Origin: Pseudomonadota bacterium
GTDB lineage: Bacteria > Pseudomonadota > Alphaproteobacteria > Sphingomonadales > Sphingomonadaceae
Length of the DNA stretch: 8,878 bases
Reading direction: 5' to 3'
Assembly (NCBI GenBank): GCA_023417515.1
Contig: JAEZFL010000141.1
Location: 1-8,878 of the forward strand
Part shown: positions 1-7,154 of the stretch, piece by piece
How the letters are laid out: every line of letters begins with the position of its first letter
Position numbering within the stretch: the stretch's first letter is position 1
Translations under genes and position numbers: made by a program
Notes under the pieces: model-generated
Databases searched by the model: none
The model's input: only the letters and a program-made list of their open reading frames with translations
What the model was told of the DNA's origin: nothing

Positions 1-597
1 GGCCGATATGGTCGCGGCGCGCGCCTGCTCGATCGCCGCGCCATGCTCCGCCATCCGCGCCTCCAGCGCGGTCAGCCAGTCGGGATCGGCCGGGCCCGCG
101 TCGGCGAGCAGCTTGTTGCGGGCGCGCATCGCGGCCTCGTAGCGGGCGGCGTGCGTGGCGTGGGCAGGGTGGAGCGCCAGCGCGAGTCGGTCGAGGAAGC
201 GGCGGCGGCCGCCGGCGCTCTCGGTGAACAGCCGGTCCATCGCCGGCGTCAACCACAATATCGACAGCCATTCGCCGAGTGAATTGGCCGCTGCGGCGGC
301 GCCGTTGATCTTCACCTGGCGCCGCTCCGGCGCCGAGGCGAGCGTGCCGGTGCCGAGATCGACGTCGTCGCCGAGACGGCCGGAGACGGCGAAACCGCCG
401 GCCCCGTCGCTGCGCGCCATCTCGCCGAGCGACGCGCCGCGCAGGCCGCGGCCGGGAGCGAGGAGGGAAACCGCTTCGAGGATGTTGGTCTTTCCAGCAC
501 CATTCTCGCCGGTCAGCACGACCAGCCCCGCGCCGGGCCGGATCACCAGGTCGGCATAAGATCGGAAGTTCGTCAGGCTGAGGCGGGAAAGGGACAC
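1..597 (-). CDS. recF: DNA replication and repair protein RecF, N-terminal part (3' end outside window)
   Basis: RecF is a cytoplasmic SMC-like ATPase that binds gapped DNA and, with RecO and RecR, loads RecA at stalled forks. The visible 199 residues open with the typical RecF start (SLSRLSLTNFRSY). A Walker A motif GENGAGKT follows at residues 30-37, then NILEA, then the conserved RRRFLDR segment near residues 131-137. The signature motif and Walker B should lie in the missing C-terminal part, since full RecF is about 360 residues. I chose the GTG at 595-597 because the conserved family N-terminus begins there. The frame stays open upstream to ATGs at 672 and 684, which would add 25 or 29 unconserved residues. 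The Shine-Dalgarno before the GTG is weak (GGAAG, about 13 nt away). It is divergent from the MFS gene. Family assignment is secure; the exact start is not. Confidence 0.95.
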   Translation of the reverse strand, partial: MSLSRLSLTNFRSYADLVIRPGAGLVVLTGENGAGKTNILEAVSLLAPGRGLRGASLGEMARSDGAGGFAVSGRLGDDVDLGTGTLASAPERRQVKINGAAAAANSLGEWLSILWLTPAMDRLFTESAGGRRRFLDRLALALHPAHATHAARYEAAMRARNKLLADAGPADPDWLTALEARMAEHGAAIEQARAATISA

Positions 598-838
598 CGC
601 ACGGCTGTAACTTCCGAGCGACCCCGGCGGAAGCCGGGAGGATCGGCTCGCGCCGGCTTTGAGGACCTGCATCTGCTGGACCATCACCGGGCCGCTCGCG
701 GTGGCCGGGCCGGCGGGACAATATAGGGTAAGACTTCAACGCATTGATGGATCGCGCCGCGGCCAAGTGCCGGGATGCGGCAGGCCATAGAATGGCGCCA
801 ACGCGATACCGGCTTCCAGCCTCCGCCGGAACGGCTAG
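598..838. promoter_or_regulatory. Divergent spacer between recF and the MFS gene
   Basis: This 241-bp gap separates two divergent genes and so should carry both promoters. The only AT-richer patch in it is around 719-750 (ACAATATAGGGTAAGACTTC), which is where I would place core promoter elements. I cannot fit a convincing -35/-10 pair at normal spacing on either strand. A short hairpin CCCGGC-GGAA-GCCGGG lies at 623-638, within the possible recF leader. No other gene or repeat is visible. Confidence 0.35.
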
Positions 839-2167
839 ATGGAAGCGATGGCCGACGCGTCCCCACCTCCCCCCGCCGCACCTGCGACCCGCGGCGGTTA
901 CGGGCTGGGGCACGAGCGCTTCACCCTGCTGTTCGCGGTGATGCTGGTCGCCGCGGCCGGCAATACCGCGATGCAGTCGCTGCTGCCCTCGATCGGGCGC
1001 GCCTTGGAGGTGGCCGACCTGTGGGTCGCGGTGGCGTTCAGCCTCTCCGCGATCCTGTGGGTGGTGATGGCGCCGCACTGGGCTCGGCGGGCGGACCAGA
1101 GGGGCCGCCGGGCGCTGATGCGGCTCGGCCTCGCGGGTTTCGTCGCATCGATGCTGGTATGCGGCGTGGTGCTGGCGGCGGGCCTTGCCGGCTGGCTCGG
1201 CGGCATGGCCGTATTTCTCGTCTTCACGCTGGGGCGCGGCCTCTACGGACTGTGGGGATCGGCATCGCCGCCGGCGGTCCAGGCCTATATCGCGGCGCGG
1301 ACCGAGGGCGCTCAGCGCACCGGCGCACTGGCGGCGCTCGCCTCCTCGTTTGGGCTCGGGACGATCATCGGCCCGGCGCTCGCGCCGATCTTCATCTTTG
1401 CGCCGCTCGGCCTGGCCGCGCCGCTGATCGTGTTCGCCGGGATCGGGCTCGTCGTGCTCGCGCTGATCGTGCTTCGCTTGCCCGACGACACGCCTCGGAA
1501 CCCGGCGCATGGACGAATCATCGATTATCCGATGATCGGAACGACGGGCGGCGCGCGCCAGCCGGAAACCGAGGAATCGCCGGGCAAGCTCAAATGGCGC
1601 GACCCGCGCGTATGGCCGTGGGTGCTGACCGGGATGATCGGCGGCCACGGCCAGGCGATCCTGCTCAGCGTCGTCGGCTTCCTGGTCATCGACCGGCTCG
1701 GATTGAGCGCGGCCGAGGCCCAGCACGACATCGCCGTGGTGCTGATCGGCGGGGCGGTGGCGAGCCTGCTCGCCCAATGGTGGCTGATCCCGCAGCTCGG
1801 CCTGTCGCCGATGCAGCTGGTGGTGTGGGGATCGGTGCTCGCCGCGGCGGGATCGGTGCTGACCGGGGTCACCGCCAATCTCTACGCGATGACCCTGAGC
1901 TTCGCGCTCGCCTCATTGGGCTTCGGCTTCTTCCGGCCCGGCTTCACCAGCGGCGCGTCGCTGGCGGTGACCCTCGACGAGCAGAACGGAGTCGCTGGCA
2001 TCGTCACCTCGGCCAACGGCATTCCCTATCTCGTCGGCCCCGCCGTCGGAGTCGCGATCTACGGCCTCGGCTGGTCGCTGCCGTTCACCCTGACCGGATT
2101 GCTGATGCTCGCGCTCGCCGCCTGGGCGGCGGTCAGTCTACGGCCTTCCCGCCCTCCCGCGGCGTGA
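839..2167 (+). CDS. Major facilitator superfamily transporter (DHA1-like, 12 TM)
   Basis: A 442-residue inner-membrane protein that is probably a proton-coupled exporter of small molecules; the substrate cannot be read from the sequence. After a proline/alanine-rich cytoplasmic N-terminus (residues 1-26) come two blocks of about six hydrophobic helices, split by a polar central loop at about 213-258. A motif A-like loop (ARRADQRGRRAL, residues 82-93) follows helix 2. Helix 5 carries a motif C-like GLGTIIGPALAP (172-183), typical of the antiporter branch. Length and layout are normal for the family. I took the ATG at 839, which has GGAA about 7 nt upstream. The ATG at 848 is also possible and would remove three residues. 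The 3' end overlaps the CDC48-like gene tail to tail. Family is confident, substrate unknown. Confidence 0.9.
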   Translation: MEAMADASPPPPAAPATRGGYGLGHERFTLLFAVMLVAAAGNTAMQSLLPSIGRALEVADLWVAVAFSLSAILWVVMAPHWARRADQRGRRALMRLGLAGFVASMLVCGVVLAAGLAGWLGGMAVFLVFTLGRGLYGLWGSASPPAVQAYIAARTEGAQRTGALAALASSFGLGTIIGPALAPIFIFAPLGLAAPLIVFAGIGLVVLALIVLRLPDDTPRNPAHGRIIDYPMIGTTGGARQPETEESPGKLKWRDPRVWPWVLTGMIGGHGQAILLSVVGFLVIDRLGLSAAEAQHDIAVVLIGGAVASLLAQWWLIPQLGLSPMQLVVWGSVLAAAGSVLTGVTANLYAMTLSFALASLGFGFFRPGFTSGASLAVTLDEQNGVAGIVTSANGIPYLVGPAVGVAIYGLGWSLPFTLTGLLMLALAAWAAVSLRPSRPPAA

Positions 2168-4442
2168 GCATGCCCGGGCTGATGAAGCCGACGCCGGTCT
2201 TCATGCTCATCGCGTCCTGCTTGAGATGTTCCTGGATCCGCTCATATTCCTCCTCCATCTCGGAAGTGACGGAAGCGCGGGTCTCGTCGAGCGCCTGCTC
2301 GAAATGGGCCATGGTCACGCTTCCGCTCTCGATCGATTCGCGGAGCGCGAACATGCCGGCGCGGCGGACGAGGTCCTCGAGGTCGGCGCCGGTGAAGCGC
2401 TCGGTCCGCGACGCGAGATCGTCCAGGTCCACATCGCCGGCCAGCGGCATCCGGTTGGCGTGGATTTCGAGGATCTTGCGCCGGCCCGGCCGGTCGGGGA
2501 CCGACACGTAGATCAGCTCGTCGAAGCGGCCCGGCCGAAGCAGCGCCGGGTCGATCAGGTTCGGCCGGTTGGTCGCGCCGATGACGACGACCGACTGGAG
2601 CTCCTCGAGGCCGTCCATCTCGGCGAGGATGGTGTTGACCACGCGCTCGGTCACCTGCGGCTCGCCGAGGCCGCCGCCGCGCGCCGGCACCAGGCTGTCG
2701 AGCTCGTCGATGAAGATGACCGTCGGGGCGACCTGGCGGGCGCGGGCGAACAGGCGGGCGATCTGCTGCTCGCTCTCGCCATACCATTTGGACAGGAGGT
2801 CGGAGCTCTTGGTCGCGATGAAGTTCGCCTCCGCCTCCCGCGCCGTCGCCTTGGCGAGCAAGGTCTTGCCGGTGCCCGGCGGCCCGTAGAGAAGGAAGCC
2901 CTTGGCCGGCCGGATGCCGATCCGGCGGAACGCATCGGGATGCTTCAAGGGCAGCTCGACGCCCTCGCGAAGCCGCTCACGGGCCTCGTCGACTCCGCCG
3001 ATATCGTCCCAGCGGATGTCGGGCTTTTGGACCATGACCTCGCGCATCGCGGAGGGCTGGACGCGTTTTAGGGCCTGTTCGAAGTCGCCGCCGGTGACGG
3101 AGAGATTGTCGAGCACCTCGGGCGGGATCGTGCCTTCCTCGAGATTGAGCTTCGGCATGATGCGCCGAACCGCGTCGATCGCCGCCTCGCGGGTCAGCGC
3201 GGCAATGTCGGCGCCGACGAAGCCGTAGGTCTGCTTGGCGAGCTGCTTGAGGTCGACTCCGCCGTCCAAGGGCATGCCGCGGGTGTGGATGGCGAGGATC
3301 TCGCGCCTGCCCTTCTCGTCGGGGACTCCGATGATGATCTCGCGATCGAAGCGGCCGGGGCGGCGAAGCGCCTCGTCCAGCGCCTCGGGCCGGTTGGTTG
3401 CGGCGATCACCACCGTGTTCTGGCGCGGCGCGAGGCCGTCGAGAAGGGTGAGGAGCTGGGCGACGAGGCGCTTCTCGGTCTCGCCCTGGACCTGGCCGCG
3501 CTTGGGCGCGATCGAATCGATCTCGTCGATGAAGATGATCGACGGCGCGTTCTTGCCGGCCTCATCGAACAGGTCGCGGAGACGCTTCTCGGATTCGCCA
3601 TAAGCCGAGCCCATGATCTCGGGGCCGGCGATGTGGAAGAAGCTCGCGTCGCTCTCGTTGGCGACGGCGCGGGCGAGGCGGGTCTTGCCGGTTCCGGGAG
3701 GGCCGTGGAGAAGCACGCCCTTGGGCGGATCGACTCCGAGCCGCTCGAATATCTCCGGATAGCGAAGCGGCAGCTCGACCATCTCGCGCAGCTGGTCGAT
3801 GGTCGTTCCGATGCCGCCGAGATCGTCATAGGTGACGTCGGCTCGGCGCGTGGTCTCCTTCGCCTCGGTATATTCGGCGCGAAGCTCGACCTCGGTGTTG
3901 GCGTCGATGTGAACGATGCCCTTGGGCGTCGTCGACACGACGAGCAGTCGGATCTCCTGAAGCGCATAAGCCGGAGCGGTCAGCATCTGACGCAATTCGG
4001 GCGGGATGTCGCCGCGAGTCACCTGCTGCTGGCCGGTCGTCGCGACGATGTCCCCGGCCGTCACCGGCTTCATTCCGAAGCTGCGCTTGAGCGCTCCGGC
4101 CGAGCCGTGAAGGCGCAGATTGCGCTGGGCGGGGGCGAAGACGACTCGCTGGGCGGGCTTGGATTCGGCGCGGCGCACGGCGACGAAGTCGCCTGAGCCG
4201 ATCTCGGCATTGGCGCGCTGGAGGCCGTCGAGGCGGATGATGTCGAGCCCCTCGTCCTCGGGATAGGGGCCGATGGCTCGGGCCGGCGTGGCGCGCTTGC
4301 CGACGACCTCGACGACATCGCCTTCGGCGAGGCCCAGCGCGTTCATGACGGCGCGCGGCAGGCGGGCGATGCCGCGGCCGCTGTCGTCGGGGCGCATGGT
4401 CGCGACTTGCAGCTTGCCCGCCGGTGTCTCTTCGTCCGCCAT
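2133..4442 (-). CDS. CDC48/p97/VAT-family AAA+ ATPase
   Basis: A 769-residue cytoplasmic protein with the full p97/VAT layout, expected to form a hexameric unfoldase or segregase. Residues 1 to about 200 are the N-domain (double-psi barrel type), the usual substrate and adaptor site. D1 has Walker A GPPGTGKT (247-254), Walker B IIFIDEID (302-309), sensor N350 and arginine fingers R361 and R364. D2 has GPPGTGKT (520-527), VIFIDELD (575-582), N625, R636 and R639. The D2 pore loop SKWYGES has the aromatic pair W553/Y554; the D1 pore loop reads GSAYGES. Both ATP sites look intact. The C-terminus (GGKAVD) has no HbYX proteasome-docking motif. The ATG is preceded by GGGAGA about 7 nt upstream. Archaeal-like CDC48 proteins are known in some bacteria, including sphingomonads, but their substrates are poorly defined. 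The gene for a small membrane protein lies upstream on the same strand. Confidence 0.95.
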   Translation of the reverse strand: MADEETPAGKLQVATMRPDDSGRGIARLPRAVMNALGLAEGDVVEVVGKRATPARAIGPYPEDEGLDIIRLDGLQRANAEIGSGDFVAVRRAESKPAQRVVFAPAQRNLRLHGSAGALKRSFGMKPVTAGDIVATTGQQQVTRGDIPPELRQMLTAPAYALQEIRLLVVSTTPKGIVHIDANTEVELRAEYTEAKETTRRADVTYDDLGGIGTTIDQLREMVELPLRYPEIFERLGVDPPKGVLLHGPPGTGKTRLARAVANESDASFFHIAGPEIMGSAYGESEKRLRDLFDEAGKNAPSIIFIDEIDSIAPKRGQVQGETEKRLVAQLLTLLDGLAPRQNTVVIAATNRPEALDEALRRPGRFDREIIIGVPDEKGRREILAIHTRGMPLDGGVDLKQLAKQTYGFVGADIAALTREAAIDAVRRIMPKLNLEEGTIPPEVLDNLSVTGGDFEQALKRVQPSAMREVMVQKPDIRWDDIGGVDEARERLREGVELPLKHPDAFRRIGIRPAKGFLLYGPPGTGKTLLAKATAREAEANFIATKSSDLLSKWYGESEQQIARLFARARQVAPTVIFIDELDSLVPARGGGLGEPQVTERVVNTILAEMDGLEELQSVVVIGATNRPNLIDPALLRPGRFDELIYVSVPDRPGRRKILEIHANRMPLAGDVDLDDLASRTERFTGADLEDLVRRAGMFALRESIESGSVTMAHFEQALDETRASVTSEMEEEYERIQEHLKQDAMSMKTGVGFISPGMLTPREGGKAVD

Positions 4443-4515
4443 TCAGTGTCTCCCAGGAGCCGTCGTCGCTCGCGCGAGGCGACTCCGTTTTCCGTTCGGT
4501 CGCGCTTGCCGGGCC

Positions 4516-4535
4516 GGCAGGCGGAGCCGCCTGCC
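4516..4535. repeat. Perfect palindrome in the leader of the CDC48-like gene
   Basis: GGCAGGCGGAGCCGCCTGCC has 9-bp perfectly complementary arms around AG. It lies 74 bp upstream of the CDC48-like start, in the 193-bp gap after the small membrane protein gene. There is no T-tract, so it is not a standard intrinsic terminator. It could be an RNA hairpin in the leader or an operator. The rest of the gap (4443-4635) shows no gene and no clear promoter. Confidence 0.5.
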
Positions 4536-4635
4536 TCGCAACCGCTCCAGAGCGCCCGACATAGGCATGGGAAACGGTGCGTCCAGCGCAGGGTTCAAAA
4601 ATCTGTTCCCGGCCGCCGAATAAGGACGGCGCGGG

Positions 4636-4902
4636 CTATTCGTCGCGGTCGTGGGTGGTGGCGTCGCGAACATTCGCGTCATGGCCGCTCTTGTCGCTGT
4701 AGAAAGCGGCGGCGAACAGGCCGCAGCCGAGCAGCACGGAGAAGAACACGCCGGCAATGGTCGCGACCACCATGTGGAGTCGCAGCGGCCCGTAGAGCGA
4801 GAGGTACCAGAGCGCGCCGGCGGTCATCAGCACGCCGATCAACGCGATCCAGCCGATCATCCGCTTGAACTCGGCGAGCGCGCTGGGACGGTCATTCGGC
4901 AT
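4636..4902 (-). CDS. Small two-helix membrane protein of unknown function
   Basis: An 88-residue protein with two clear hydrophobic segments, about residues 15-37 and 44-68. The N-terminus is short and charged (ALAEFKRM). The C-terminal tail from residue 69 is polar and rich in Asp, His and Arg. With two helices the two ends should face the same side, probably the cytoplasm. I recognise this as the kind of small conserved hypothetical protein seen in sphingomonads but know of no function. The ATG at 4902 has only a weak GAG-type ribosome site. It lies 193 bp upstream of the CDC48-like gene in the same direction, with no obvious terminator between them, so co-transcription is possible but unproven. 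An AT-rich patch at about 4964-4974 (TTTTAATTC on the minus strand) could be its -10 region. Confidence 0.75.
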   Translation of the reverse strand: MPNDRPSALAEFKRMIGWIALIGVLMTAGALWYLSLYGPLRLHMVVATIAGVFFSVLLGCGLFAAAFYSDKSGHDANVRDATTHDRDE

Positions 4903-5016
4903 GGGCGGTCACTCGAAAGCGTTGGGGGAGAGGTTTCCGCGTCCCCTAGGCCGAATGGTGGCGAATTAAAACCCAGGAGAAGGTCTGCACCCGCTCCGAG
5001 CGGGGCTCGACGGGAC

Positions 5017-5047
5017 AAAAAAAGAGGCCGGGACGAGCCCGGCCTTT
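5017..5047 (-). terminator. Intrinsic terminator facing left
   Basis: The stem AGGCCGGG (5025-5032) pairs perfectly with CCCGGCCT (5038-5045) around the loop ACGAG. On the minus strand it is followed by CTTTTTTT (seven A on the plus strand at 5017-5023), a textbook Rho-independent terminator. On the plus strand only TTT follows, so it would be weak that way. No annotated minus-strand gene lies immediately upstream, because the LysR gene runs rightwards. It may therefore end a small RNA, or attenuate a long leader of the 4636-4902 gene. Confidence 0.85.
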
Positions 5048-5095
5048 GGAAAGGTTTTTAGGAGAGGATGCCTGAAAGGCGGGGCCTTCTTCGCG

Positions 5096-5151
5096 CTTGC
5101 AGCATGATTGTGCAAGTGCGAAAGGGGGCGGCGCGGTTGCATGATTTGCAA
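5096..5151. promoter_or_regulatory. Paired TTGCA/TGCAA palindromes upstream of the LysR gene
   Basis: Two related inverted repeats lie 5' of the LysR gene: CTTGCA-GCATGATTG-TGCAAG (5096-5116) and TTGCA-TGATT-TGCAA (5137-5151). Both share the core TGATT, and their centres are about 38 bp apart. The second contains a T-N11-A pattern typical of LysR-type operators (T5138 to A5150). TTGCAT at 5137-5142 and TATGGT at 5159-5164 could form a weak -35/-10 pair with a 16-bp spacer, so the second site may overlap the LysR promoter. Autoregulation is an inference from position and symmetry. Confidence 0.5.
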
Positions 5152-5228
5152 TCATCCCTATGGTGGGAAAACCGCGGAAGTCGCTGGTTGGTGCGCTGCA
5201 CAACGGCCGCGCGGGAAAGGCGTTGCGG

Positions 5229-6158
5229 ATGAAGAGGTTGCCGCCATTGACCGGGCTCGAGGCCTTCCTCCAGGCCGCCCGGCTCGGGTCGGTCAAGGCC
5301 GCCGCCGAGGCGCTCGCCTTGTCGTCGCCGGCGCTGACCCGGCGCATCCAGGCGCTGGAGCGGCATGTCGGCAAGCCTTTGTTCGAGCGGCGCCACCAGG
5401 CGATCATCCTCAACGCCGACGGCGAACGCCTGGTCGCGGCGATCGGGCCGTCGCTCGACGCGCTGACGCTGGCGATGGAGCAGGCGACCGGCGGGCATGA
5501 GCCGATGCGGCTGCGTCTCGGCGTGCTTCCGCTCTACGCCTCGCAGCGGCTGATGCCCAAGCTTCCGACGCTGCGCGCGCGCCATCCGGACCTCCATATC
5601 GACATCGACACCGCACCTTATGCGCTGACCCGGCTCGACTCCGGAGCACAAGGGGGCCTCGACGCCGCGATCGTGCTGGCCAAGACGGTCGATCAAGGGC
5701 TCCATGCCCGGCGGCTGGGCGGCAACCGGGCGGTGGCGATCGCCTCGCGCGCGCTGGCGGAAGGGCCGGCAGCGATGCGCGAGCCCGGCGATCTCGCCCG
5801 CGCGACCGTGCTCGTCCATCGCGACATCGCCGATACGTTCGAGGGCTGGTGCGAGGCGATGGGCGTGCCGGGCCTCGAGCCCGCGGCATTCGACCATTTC
5901 GATTCCGGCCAGCTCATCCTCGAGGCCGCGGCGCAGGGCCTCGGAGTCGCCTTCATGTTCGAGACGCACCTGGAGGCCGCCCGCGACGAGCGCCTCGTCC
6001 AGCTCTTCGACTCCGCGCCCAGCCCCTACAGCTATTGGTTCGCGTGCCGCCGGGCCGCCCTCGGCCGGCGCCCGGTCAGGCTGTTCCACGACTGGCTGGT
6101 GGAGGAGGATGCGGGCGACGCCGACGGACCGGCCGGTCTTCGCCGGCCGGCTGCGTGA
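5229..6158 (+). CDS. LysR-type transcriptional regulator (GcvA-like)
   Basis: A 309-residue DNA-binding regulator. Residues 1-65 form the winged helix-turn-helix (LPPLTGLEAFLQAARLGSVK, then ALALSSPALTRRIQALERHV, ending KPLFER). The remainder, from about residue 93 (MRLRLGVLPLYAS), is the substrate-binding-like effector domain. The RLPPL opening resembles the GcvA subgroup. I chose the ATG at 5229 because it has GGAAAGG 8 nt upstream and matches the family N-terminus. An in-frame ATG at 5160 would add 23 unconserved residues and lies inside the likely promoter. LysR proteins often control a divergent neighbour, but here the nearest divergent gene is the small membrane protein, more than 300 bp away. 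The effector and targets are unknown. Confidence 0.92.
   Translation: MKRLPPLTGLEAFLQAARLGSVKAAAEALALSSPALTRRIQALERHVGKPLFERRHQAIILNADGERLVAAIGPSLDALTLAMEQATGGHEPMRLRLGVLPLYASQRLMPKLPTLRARHPDLHIDIDTAPYALTRLDSGAQGGLDAAIVLAKTVDQGLHARRLGGNRAVAIASRALAEGPAAMREPGDLARATVLVHRDIADTFEGWCEAMGVPGLEPAAFDHFDSGQLILEAAAQGLGVAFMFETHLEAARDERLVQLFDSAPSPYSYWFACRRAALGRRPVRLFHDWLVEEDAGDADGPAGLRRPAA
6129..6150. repeat. Hairpin at the 3' end of the LysR gene
   Basis: CCGGCCGG (6129-6136) and an identical, self-complementary CCGGCCGG (6143-6150) flank TCTTCG, giving an 8-bp perfect stem. It covers the last codons of the LysR gene, ending 5 bases before the stop codon. There is no T-tract, so any role in ending or protecting the transcript is inference. 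Confidence 0.45.
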
Positions 6159-6229
6159 CGGGTCCAGCGCGGATTCCCGCTGCGTCCGCCCGGAAAGCAA
6201 AAGCGCTGCGGAGCGCCGGATGAACGGAA

Positions 6230-6296
6230 GGGCAGGACCGCCGCGCGTCGCGAGACGTCGGCGGCGATCCTGCCCGGAACCCGGCCTCGCGGCCGG
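6230..6296. repeat. Tandem strong hairpins between convergent genes
   Basis: The first hairpin has 15-base arms: 6230-6244 (GGGCAGGACCGCCGC) against 6261-6275, with one C-A mismatch on the plus strand that becomes a G-T wobble on the minus strand. Its loop holds a second stem, CGTC-GCGA-GACG (6246-6257), with a GNRA-type tetraloop on the plus strand. Five bases later comes CCGGCC-TCGC-GGCCGG (6281-6296). Both lie in the 219-bp gap where the LysR and dehydrogenase transcripts meet. They probably shape or protect 3' ends on both strands. Neither has a T-tract. No gene is visible in the gap. Confidence 0.55.
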
Positions 6297-6377
6297 TCGA
6301 TCTCGATCGCTGCCTTGGTCGTCGTAGAACGTATCGGCCCGGCTGCTGTTCCAGCCGAACCGGGTCCTGGCCGAAGG

Positions 6378-7139
6378 TCAGTCCGCCTTGAGCCGGGCGA
6401 TGATTCGGCGCATCGCGGCGCGGGAGACGAAGCGGTGGACCTGGGCGCCGACCTTGTTGCGGGCTCCCGGGATGACGATGGCCTTGCCGCGGTCGAGGCC
6501 GGCCAGCCCTTCGCGAACCACGCCGGCGGCGTCGCCGGCCATCCGCCGCAGCGGGCCGCCTCTCACCTCCGCGACGTCGAAGAATTCGGTTGCGGTCGGG
6601 CCGGGGCAGAGCGCGGTGATGCGGATGCCGCTGCCCTTCATTTCCTCGTGGAGCGCCTCGGTCAGCGACAGGACATAGGCCTTGGTCGCATAATAGACCG
6701 CCATGTTGGGGCCGGGCTGGAAAGCCGCGGTCGAGGCGACGTTGAGGATGGCGCCCGAGCCGCGGGCGCGCATGCCGGGCAGGACCGCGCGGCACAGCTC
6801 GGTGAGGGCGCGGACGTTGAGCGCGATCATCTCGCCCTGGCGCGCGGGATCCTGCGCCTCGAAGCGGCCGGACAGTCCGAAGCCGGCATTGTTGATCAGC
6901 GTGCCGACCGCGAGCCCCTCGCCGGAGAGCCGTTCGATCAGGTCCGCGGCCGCGCCGGGCCGGGCGAGGTCGGCCTCGAAGACATGGATGTCGCCGCCGA
7001 TCGTCCGCTGGAGCGTCTCGAGGCGGTCGCGGCGGCGCGCGACGAGGGCGAGACTCTCGCCCCGCCGAGCGCAGGCCCGAGCGAACTCGGCGCCCAGGCC
7101 GGCCGACGCGCCGGTGATCAGGGTGACGCTTCGCGTCAT
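6378..7139 (-). CDS. Short-chain dehydrogenase/reductase (SDR, classical type)
   Basis: A 253-residue cytoplasmic NAD(P)-dependent oxidoreductase with a Rossmann fold. The cofactor loop TGASAGLG sits at residues 9-16, and the NNAG motif at 83-86. The catalytic set is complete: N108, S136 (in NVAS), Y149 and K153 (YxxxK). CPGPTATEF (178-186) is the usual PG motif after the active site. R35 to R37, after the second beta strand, would fit a preference for NADP(H). The physiological substrate cannot be read from the sequence. The ATG at 7139 has AGAGG 7 nt upstream. The gene lies 57 bp downstream of the cyclophilin gene on the same strand, so they may share a transcript, though a strong hairpin lies between them. 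Confidence 0.92.
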   Translation of the reverse strand: MTRSVTLITGASAGLGAEFARACARRGESLALVARRRDRLETLQRTIGGDIHVFEADLARPGAAADLIERLSGEGLAVGTLINNAGFGLSGRFEAQDPARQGEMIALNVRALTELCRAVLPGMRARGSGAILNVASTAAFQPGPNMAVYYATKAYVLSLTEALHEEMKGSGIRITALCPGPTATEFFDVAEVRGGPLRRMAGDAAGVVREGLAGLDRGKAIVIPGARNKVGAQVHRFVSRAAMRRIIARLKAD

Positions 7140-7154
7140 CGATCAACCTCTTCA

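Larger units (their letters stand above)
4903..5228. other. Non-coding spacer between the small membrane protein gene and the LysR gene
   Basis: This 326-bp gap between divergent genes holds, from left to right: an AT-rich possible promoter patch near 4964-4974; an intrinsic terminator facing left (5017-5047); a pyrimidine-rich stretch on the minus strand (about 5048-5072); a small hairpin AAGGC-GGG-GCCTT (about 5075-5088); and two TTGCA-N-TGCAA palindromes (5096-5116 and 5137-5151). I see no convincing protein-coding gene. Open frames that cross it on the minus strand are antisense shadows of the LysR gene. Confidence 0.7.

Noticed and set aside
775..2511. A 578-codon plus-strand frame over the MFS and CDC48-like genes.
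   Set aside because: Its translation is a run of Arg, Ala and Gly with no domain, and it conflicts with two genes whose motifs are complete.
2133..4442. Reading the AAA ATPase as part of a defence or proteasome system.
   Set aside because: The layout is full CDC48/VAT, with no nuclease, protease or proteasome gene nearby and no HbYX tail.
4946..5151. Short minus-strand frames that might encode a leader peptide before the terminator.
   Set aside because: None stops before the terminator in the way a leader peptide should, no run of a single regulatory amino acid codon is seen, and ribosome sites are lacking.
5058..6200. A 380-codon open frame on the minus strand across the LysR gene.
   Set aside because: It is arginine-rich, resembles no family, and lies exactly opposite a well-supported LysR gene; long antisense frames are usual in high-GC DNA. 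It also spans the likely regulatory spacer.
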